Source: CAZIGM01 sp964538675
GTDB taxonomy: Bacteria > Bacillota > Bacilli > Tepidibacillales > Tepidibacillaceae
Direction: 5' to 3'
DNA length: 10,925 nt
Assembly (NCBI GenBank): GCA_964538675.1
Contig: CAZIGM010000053.1
Span: 1 to 10,925 of the forward strand
Shown piece after piece: positions 6,155 through 10,925 of this stretch. The translations under genes and the position numbers were made by a program. Positions within the stretch are counted from its first letter, which is position 1. The number at the start of each line of letters is the position of its first letter. The notes beneath the pieces were generated by a model. The model had not been told where the DNA came from. It saw only the letters and a program-made list of their open reading frames with translations, and ran no database searches.

Positions 6155-8314
6155 ATGAGAAAACAAAGAAAAGATATTATTAAAGATATATTAACAGGAT
6201 GGAAACATAATACTATCGTAAAGTTCTCAATGTATTTATTACTTGGGTTTGTTATGTATTTATTGCTATTGATACAAGTTATTCCAGATACTTATCAGTT
6301 AGAAGAAGGGCAAATAAGTCCTGTAACTTTATATTCTCCAATCAAGGTTATTGATGAAAATGAAACTAATCGACAAAAGAAAGAAGCAGCTGATAAAGTT
6401 AACGAAGTATATAGTGTTGACTATACAATTATTGATGACCAAAAAAATAAATTAAATATTTTATTTGATGAAATAGAATCTGTATATGATCAAATTGATG
6501 AAGAAGCAAATATAGGTATAACTGAACAAGAAAAAATCGAACTTTATAATAACTTAAATAGTGTAGGTTTTCTTAATGATGAAACAATTGAATTTATTTC
6601 TTCACTTTCTAAAGAAAAATTTAAAAATCTAAAATATATATCTATAACAACACTTGATGTTGTCTTAGGCACAAACATAATGTTATCTGAATTAGATAGA
6701 GCTTACCAACAGGTTGAAGATTTAAATAGTTCTAACCCTTATGATGATGATGAAAAGATAATAACTTTGGCAAATGAAATAACTAAATTTTTTGTTAAGC
6801 CTAATTATTTTTATGATTCAGAGAAAACCCTTCTAAGCAGGGAAGAGGCCAAAAATAATATTGAACCGGTTTATATTAAAAAGGATGAACTAATAGTTAG
6901 TGAAGGTCAAATAATTGATAGTAAAATTTATGATAGATTAAATGCTGTTGGATTATTAAAAGAATCTTCTACAATTTGGCCTTACTTAGGACTAGCTTTG
7001 TTAGTATTTCTACTACTTTTATTGCTATATTATAGTATTAGAAGAATGAATCCATCTTTGCATCAGAACAATTTCCAGTTATTAATGCTATTTATTATTA
7101 GTACTTTAGTTTATATAAGCATTAGTTTGGTAGGGTTTATTAACCAAAGCTATAATAATCCAGCAATAGGCTATTTAGCACCTATGGCATTTGGTGTTAT
7201 GTTAATTACATCATTATTTAGTTTAAGATTTGCAATTGTTAATGGAATTATTTTCAGCATATATGCAAGTTTAACTTTTAATATTGATCAAACTATGATT
7301 TTTGATTATAAATATGGTTTTGTTTTATTAATTGGTAGTATTGCTGGTGCCTTTGCGATGAAAAATATTAAACAGCGTTCCTCATTATTTTATGCAGGAC
7401 TTGTAGTTGCAGCATTTAACTTACTATCAATACTTGTAATTATATTATTGTCTACCCAAATATATTCTTTAAGAGATGGTGTTCAGATGGCATCATTTGG
7501 TCTAATTAATGGAATCGTTTCATCAATACTAATGGTAGGCACATTACCATTACTTGAATCTGTATTTGGAATACTTTCACCAATTAAATTAACTGAGCTA
7601 TCTAATTCAAATCATCCATTATTGCGCAAATTATTAATTGAAACTCCTGGAACTTATCATCATAGTATTATTGTAGGAAATTTAGCTGAGTCTGCTGCTG
7701 AAGCTATAGGTGCAAATGGGCTATTAGCAAGAGTAGGGGCATATTATCATGATCTAGGTAAAACAAAAAGACCTACATTTTTTGTTGAGAACCAATTAAA
7801 TTTGGAAAATCCACATGACAAAATATCACCTAGTTTAAGCAAGAATATCATTTTAGCTCATCCTAAAGACGGAGTTGAAATGTTAAAAGAATATAAATTA
7901 CCTATTGCAATTCAAGAGATAGTTATGCAACATCATGGTACAGCATTACTAAAATATTTTTATAATAAGGCATTAAAGGAATCTGATGAATTTGTTCCTG
8001 AAAGTGAATATAGATATTTAGGTCCTAAACCTCAAACCAAGGAAGCGGCGATTGTTGGAATTGCAGATAGTGTAGAAGCTGCAGTAAGATCTCTCAATAA
8101 TACTACTAATGAGACTATTGAGGAGACAGTTAGTAAAATTATTAAGGATAATCTAATTGACGGACAGCTTAATGAGTGTGATTTAACTTTTAAAGAATTA
8201 GAGATAATTTCTGTATCATTGTTAGAAAACCTAAAGGGTATTTTTCATTCTCGAATTGAGTATCCTGATGATAAGGAACTTGAAGAAAATAGAGGAGCAA
8301 AAACTAATTTATGA
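6155..8314 (+). CDS. pgpH: Cyclic-di-AMP phosphodiesterase PgpH (7TM-HD family)
   Basis: A 719-residue membrane phosphodiesterase of the PgpH/YqfF family, near the usual 710-720. It degrades c-di-AMP. Order: a transmembrane helix (about 23-43), an extracytoplasmic 7TMR-HDED domain (about 44-272), a cluster of membrane helices (about 273-475), and a cytoplasmic HD domain (about 480-700). All expected metal ligands are visible: His503 in TYHHS, His532-Asp533 in YYHDLGKT, His569 in LAHP, His593-His594 in MQHHG, and Asp638 in GIADSVEA. It should therefore be active. GAGG (6141-6144) lies 10 bases before the ATG. A start-stop ATGTAA (6149-6154) directly abuts the start codon. Its TGA overlaps the ybeY ATG by 4 bases. 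Confidence 0.96.
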   Translation: MRKQRKDIIKDILTGWKHNTIVKFSMYLLLGFVMYLLLLIQVIPDTYQLEEGQISPVTLYSPIKVIDENETNRQKKEAADKVNEVYSVDYTIIDDQKNKLNILFDEIESVYDQIDEEANIGITEQEKIELYNNLNSVGFLNDETIEFISSLSKEKFKNLKYISITTLDVVLGTNIMLSELDRAYQQVEDLNSSNPYDDDEKIITLANEITKFFVKPNYFYDSEKTLLSREEAKNNIEPVYIKKDELIVSEGQIIDSKIYDRLNAVGLLKESSTIWPYLGLALLVFLLLLLLYYSIRRMNPSLHQNNFQLLMLFIISTLVYISISLVGFINQSYNNPAIGYLAPMAFGVMLITSLFSLRFAIVNGIIFSIYASLTFNIDQTMIFDYKYGFVLLIGSIAGAFAMKNIKQRSSLFYAGLVVAAFNLLSILVIILLSTQIYSLRDGVQMASFGLINGIVSSILMVGTLPLLESVFGILSPIKLTELSNSNHPLLRKLLIETPGTYHHSIIVGNLAESAAEAIGANGLLARVGAYYHDLGKTKRPTFFVENQLNLENPHDKISPSLSKNIILAHPKDGVEMLKEYKLPIAIQEIVMQHHGTALLKYFYNKALKESDEFVPESEYRYLGPKPQTKEAAIVGIADSVEAAVRSLNNTTNETIEETVSKIIKDNLIDGQLNECDLTFKELEIISVSLLENLKGIFHSRIEYPDDKELEENRGAKTNL

Positions 8315-8796
8315 TTGAGATAGAAATAATAAATAAACAGGATATAAAAGAGATTACTGAAAAAGAGATTGATATAATAAATATGGTTATTCAGGAAGCC
8401 GCAAGGCTAGAAAATATTAATCATGGTGAGGTATCTGTTATGCTTGTTGATGAGAACACGATTCAACAGTTTAATCATGAGTATAGAGGTATTGATAAAG
8501 GAACAGATGTGATATCCTTTGCTATGAATGAAATAACTGATGATGATATTGAATTTATTTTTCATGATACTGATAATATATCGATGCCTAATCTACTAGG
8601 TGATATAATTATATCTGTTTCTCATACTTTAAAACAAGCAGAAGAATATAGACATTCCTTTGATAGGGAATTTGCTTTTTTAACTCTACATGGATTTTTA
8701 CATTTATTAGGATATGACCACCAAACTGAAGATGATGAGAAAAAGATGTTTAGTAAGCAAGAAAACATATTAAATACTCTGAATTTTACGAGGTGA
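8311..8796 (+). CDS. ybeY: rRNA maturation endoribonuclease YbeY
   Basis: A 161-residue YbeY (UPF0054) metallo-endoribonuclease involved in 16S rRNA 3'-end maturation and ribosome quality control. The zinc site is HGFLHLLGYDH, with His127, His131 and His137 in the H-x3-H-x5-H pattern. Upstream, EYRGIDKGTDVISFAM (57-72) and LLGDIIISV (95-103) are the other conserved blocks. An acidic insert (about 74-92) separates them, of a size common in the family. The ATG overlaps the pgpH stop as ATGA. Its AGAGGAG (8291-8297) is 13 bases away, so translational coupling to pgpH is likely. In Bacillota it is typically grouped with phoH and era, both present here and both tied to RNA or 30S biology. Confidence 0.97.
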   Translation: MIEIEIINKQDIKEITEKEIDIINMVIQEAARLENINHGEVSVMLVDENTIQQFNHEYRGIDKGTDVISFAMNEITDDDIEFIFHDTDNISMPNLLGDIIISVSHTLKQAEEYRHSFDREFAFLTLHGFLHLLGYDHQTEDDEKKMFSKQENILNTLNFTR

Positions 8797-8804
8797 TATT
8801 AGGG

Positions 8805-9488
8805 TTGAATTTTAAAAAACTAATTGATAGTTTTTATTATGCAAGTGAGGGAATTGTATATGCTATAAATACTCAACGCAATATGAAGATTCATCTATCA
8901 ATTGCGTTATTTATACTATTAACTGGGATGTGTTTACATTTTAATGAAACAGAGGTTCTTGTAATATTTTTATGTATAGCTATGGTTATAGGGGCTGAAA
9001 TATTCAATACTGCAATAGAAAAGACAGTTGATATAATGATTAAAGATTATCATCCTTCTGCTAAAGCAGCTAAAGACTTAGCGGCTGGAGCGGTTTTTTT
9101 GATTGTAGTAGTTGTTATTTTCGTAGGAATAATTGTTATTTTACCATATTTATTATCTCTTTATTTTGGTGAGTGGGTCAGAGAACCTGTTAGACCATTA
9201 GCATTCTATTCTTTGCAAGGTTTAACTATTATCTTGTTTACCTATGCAATTAAAGCTTATTGGTATAGTGTTAATAAAAATAATCAACCCCATACGCTTA
9301 CAGGAATTATGTTTTTCTTGCTTTCATTATCAACTATAATTTTCTCACACCTTATATATATTTTAGGTTTCATATTATTATTTTTTATTCTTTATTTACT
9401 TTATAAAAAGGTTTCATGGATAGTAATTATTCAAAATGGAATTATATCTATAGGCGGATTTTATTTAACTTATGTAGTGTTTTACTAA
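8805..9488 (+). CDS. dgkA: Undecaprenol/diacylglycerol kinase with C-terminal membrane extension
   Basis: A 227-residue membrane protein. Residues 1-115 are a DgkA/UdpK domain with three helices: SFYYASEGIVYAI, RNMKIH (Asn26, His30), the signature AEIFNTAIEKTVD (Glu65, Asn68, Glu72) and AKDLAAGAV. It phosphorylates undecaprenol (or diacylglycerol). A further 110 residues carry about four helices (roughly 132-152, 165-185, 187-200, 204-226); Gram-positive DgkA alone is about 120-140. The extension resembles a PAP2 phosphatase arrangement without its catalytic histidines (see findings). GTG at 8793 also opens the frame, but the ideal GAGGTGAT (8790-8797) covers it, so TTG at 8805, 7 bases beyond, is the start. 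The metal-ligand position often Glu (Escherichia coli Glu28) is Gln24 here. The kinase call is firm; the extension is unassigned. Confidence 0.92.
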   Translation: MNFKKLIDSFYYASEGIVYAINTQRNMKIHLSIALFILLTGMCLHFNETEVLVIFLCIAMVIGAEIFNTAIEKTVDIMIKDYHPSAKAAKDLAAGAVFLIVVVVIFVGIIVILPYLLSLYFGEWVREPVRPLAFYSLQGLTIILFTYAIKAYWYSVNKNNQPHTLTGIMFFLLSLSTIIFSHLIYILGFILLFFILYLLYKKVSWIVIIQNGIISIGGFYLTYVVFY

Positions 9489-9527
9489 TTATAAAGATAG
9501 CTATTGATATTTTCAGGGGGGATATAT

Positions 9528-9941
9528 ATGAAAAAGGAAGAGTTGGTAATAAAAGCAAAAGAAGCTCGTGATAACGCATATGTTCCTTATTCTAATTTTA
9601 AAGTTGGGGCAGCGGTATTGATGAAAGATGGAGAAGTTTATAAGGGAGCAAATATTGAAAATGCTTCTTATAGCCTTTCTAATTGTGCAGAAAGAACGGC
9701 TATTTTCAAAGCGATATCTGATGGCTATAGTGTTCACGATTTTGCTTCACTAGCTGTAATTGCGGATACACCTGGACCTGTTTCTCCATGCGGTGCTTGC
9801 AGACAAGTAATAGCAGAATTTTTTGATGCTGATGCGGAAATATATTTAGCCAATTTAAAAGATAATATAATTGAGACTTCTGTCGAAGGATTATTACCTG
9901 GAGCATTTACACAGGGGGACATGAATGAATCAAAAAAATAG
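9528..9941 (+). CDS. cdd: Cytidine deaminase
   Basis: A 137-residue homotetrameric-type cytidine deaminase, matching the family length of about 130-140. It converts cytidine and deoxycytidine to uridine and deoxyuridine in pyrimidine salvage. The N-terminal AYVPYSNFKVGAA (17-29) and GANIENASYS (40-49) are the substrate-binding blocks. The zinc site is CAE (Cys53, with catalytic Glu55) and PCGACRQ (Cys88, Cys91). The frame is open from an ATG at 9504, but that lies upstream of the AGGGGGG Shine-Dalgarno (9515-9521). The ATG at 9528, 6 bases after it, gives the usual N-terminus. The 3' end overlaps era by 17 bases. Linkage to era is standard in Bacillota. Confidence 0.97.
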   Translation: MKKEELVIKAKEARDNAYVPYSNFKVGAAVLMKDGEVYKGANIENASYSLSNCAERTAIFKAISDGYSVHDFASLAVIADTPGPVSPCGACRQVIAEFFDADAEIYLANLKDNIIETSVEGLLPGAFTQGDMNESKK

Positions 9942-10839
9942 TAAATCAGGTTTTGTTACATTAATAGGGCGACCTAATGTTGGTAAATCAACTTTACTTA
10001 ATCAGGTGATTGGGCAAAAAATTGCAATTATGTCCGAAAAGCCTCAAACGACAAGAAACAAAATAAGGGCTATTTATACTGATCAAGAAAAAGGACAGAT
10101 AATCTTTATTGATACTCCTGGTATTCATAAGCCTAAATCAAAATTAGGCAATTATATGATGAATATTACACTTACTTCACTACAAGAGGTAGATATAATA
10201 CTTTATCTAATTGACGTGACAGAAGAGTTTGGTGCAGGGGAACAATTTATTATTGAACAATTAAAACAAGTAAAAAGAACTCCAATTTATTTAATATTAA
10301 ATAAAATTGATTTAGTACATCCAGAAGTTCTTCTACCAATAATAGAGAAATACCGTAAATATATTGATTTTGAAGAAATTATACCAATATCGGCCTTAAA
10401 GGGTAATAACCTTTCAACATTGATTGATGTCATCTTTAAGAAATTACCTGAAGGTCCATTTTATTATCCTATTGATCAAGTTGTAGATTATCCTGAACGT
10501 TTTATTATAGCTGAGTTGATTAGAGAAAAAATATTGCACTATACAAGAGAAGAAGTTCCGCATTCAATAGCAGTTGTGATAGAATCAATGAAGCCGGGGG
10601 TTGAAAATTCCAATACTGTAACAATAAATGCAGTTATATATATTGAGAGAAAATCACAAAAGGGAATAATTATAGGTAAAAATGGTAGTATGTTAAAAGA
10701 GATTGGGAAAGAAGCTCGTGTCGATATTGAAAAACTTTTAGGGACAAAAATATATCTTGAATTATGGGTAAAGGTAAAAGAAGATTGGCGCAATAAAGAC
10801 CATTTATTAAAAGAATTTGGATATACCATGATAGAATAA
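9925..10839 (+). CDS. era: GTPase Era
   Basis: A 304-residue Era, a GTPase that binds the 3' end of 16S rRNA and helps assemble the 30S subunit; it associates with the membrane. Visible G motifs: G1 GRPNVGKS (15-22), G3 DTPG (63-66), G4 NKID (126-129) and G5 SALKG (156-160). The switch region includes KPQTTRNKI. The KH domain (about 200-300) has its GxxG loop as GKNG (251-254) and ends with the conserved LELWVKVKEDWR. Start ATG 9925 is 6 bases after AGGGGG (9913-9918); a nearby ATG at 9921 belongs to the cdd frame. It overlaps cdd by 17 bases, so translation is likely coupled. recO, the usual next gene, is not in the window. Confidence 0.98.
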   Translation: MNQKNSKSGFVTLIGRPNVGKSTLLNQVIGQKIAIMSEKPQTTRNKIRAIYTDQEKGQIIFIDTPGIHKPKSKLGNYMMNITLTSLQEVDIILYLIDVTEEFGAGEQFIIEQLKQVKRTPIYLILNKIDLVHPEVLLPIIEKYRKYIDFEEIIPISALKGNNLSTLIDVIFKKLPEGPFYYPIDQVVDYPERFIIAELIREKILHYTREEVPHSIAVVIESMKPGVENSNTVTINAVIYIERKSQKGIIIGKNGSMLKEIGKEARVDIEKLLGTKIYLELWVKVKEDWRNKDHLLKEFGYTMIE

Positions 10840-10858
10840 TTTATCCAGATATGATAAG

Positions 10859-10881
10859 GCGCCCACTTCTTTAAGTGGGGG
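10859..10881 (+). repeat. GC-rich hairpin without T-run after era
   Basis: CCCACTT (10862-10868) and AAGTGGG (10873-10879) form a perfect 7-bp stem with a CTTT loop, 22 bases after the era stop. The flanks (GCG before, GG after) could add a bulged pair. It is followed by GGAAAATGAATTT rather than a T-run, so it is not a canonical terminator. It stands out as unusually GC-rich for this sequence. The remaining bases to 10925 carry no supportable gene. Confidence 0.6.
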
Positions 10882-10925
10882 AAAATGAATTTAGGATAAG
10901 TCTCACATAGCACGACTAAATGCTT

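Noticed and set aside
9504..9527. Upstream ATG for cdd at 9504
   Set aside because: The Shine-Dalgarno AGGGGGG lies downstream of it, and the family N-terminus starts at 9528.
9706..9922. Minus-strand frames inside cdd
   Set aside because: They are antisense to a complete cytidine deaminase with all zinc ligands and have no independent support.
10862..10879. Terminator of era
   Set aside because: The stem is good, but it is followed by GGAAAATGAATTT with no T-run on the + strand. On the minus strand it is followed by a mixed GCGCCTTATC sequence.
10539..10913. 124-residue minus-strand frame over the end of era, tested as a transposase fragment
   Set aside because: It overlaps the conserved KH domain of era and carries no TnpA or TnpB motif.
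1..10925. tRNA, rRNA, CRISPR array, prophage or toxin-antitoxin genes
   Set aside because: No cloverleaf, repeat-spacer pattern, integrase or paired small ORFs were seen; the window is filled by conserved housekeeping genes.

Overview
The window is a compact, AT-rich stretch (I judge it near 30% GC by eye) with every gene on the + strand. Gene content and order match the conserved rpsU to era chromosomal region of Bacillota: HIT protein end, rpsU, yqeY, long-form nfeD, floA, a small ORF, yqfC, yqfD, phoH, pgpH (yqfF), ybeY, dgkA, cdd, era. The yqfC/yqfD sporulation pair and a sigma-E-like promoter in front of it point to an endospore former. The base composition and a DgkA with a membrane extension suggest a clostridial-type lineage more than Bacillus. 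I cannot name the genus.

Layout. (1) 2-73 is the C-terminus of a HIT-family protein. (2) 85-853 is a short unit: a strong sigma-A promoter, a leader with a perfect 8-bp hairpin directly before the ribosome binding site, rpsU, yqeY, then a strong intrinsic terminator. (3) 854-3568 is a membrane-microdomain unit: nfeD (ClpP-class protease domain, membrane helices, OB domain), floA (flotillin), and a 58-codon ORF with a TTG start and a good Shine-Dalgarno that is easily missed, closed by a second terminator. (4) 3569-10839 is a seven-gene unit plus era, tightly packed with overlaps or short gaps: yqfC-yqfD (sporulation), phoH (ATPase), pgpH (c-di-AMP phosphodiesterase), ybeY (rRNA endonuclease), dgkA (undecaprenol kinase with a four-helix extension), cdd (cytidine deaminase), era (GTPase for 30S maturation). 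It starts with overlapping sigma-A-like and sigma-E-like promoters. (5) 10840-10925 is non-coding with a GC-rich hairpin that is not a normal terminator.

How the genes relate: rpsU, ybeY and era serve the small ribosomal subunit and its maturation; nfeD and floA organise membrane microdomains; pgpH and dgkA serve cyclic-dinucleotide turnover and the undecaprenyl lipid cycle; yqfC/yqfD add a sporulation function. This is mostly well-known housekeeping sequence and I see no new multi-gene system. The points worth checking are the small ORF after floA, the rpsU leader hairpin, the DgkA C-terminal extension (possibly a degenerate PAP2 phosphatase), the dual promoter before yqfC, the terminal hairpin, and the heavy use of TTG start codons, which misplaces several default start calls.
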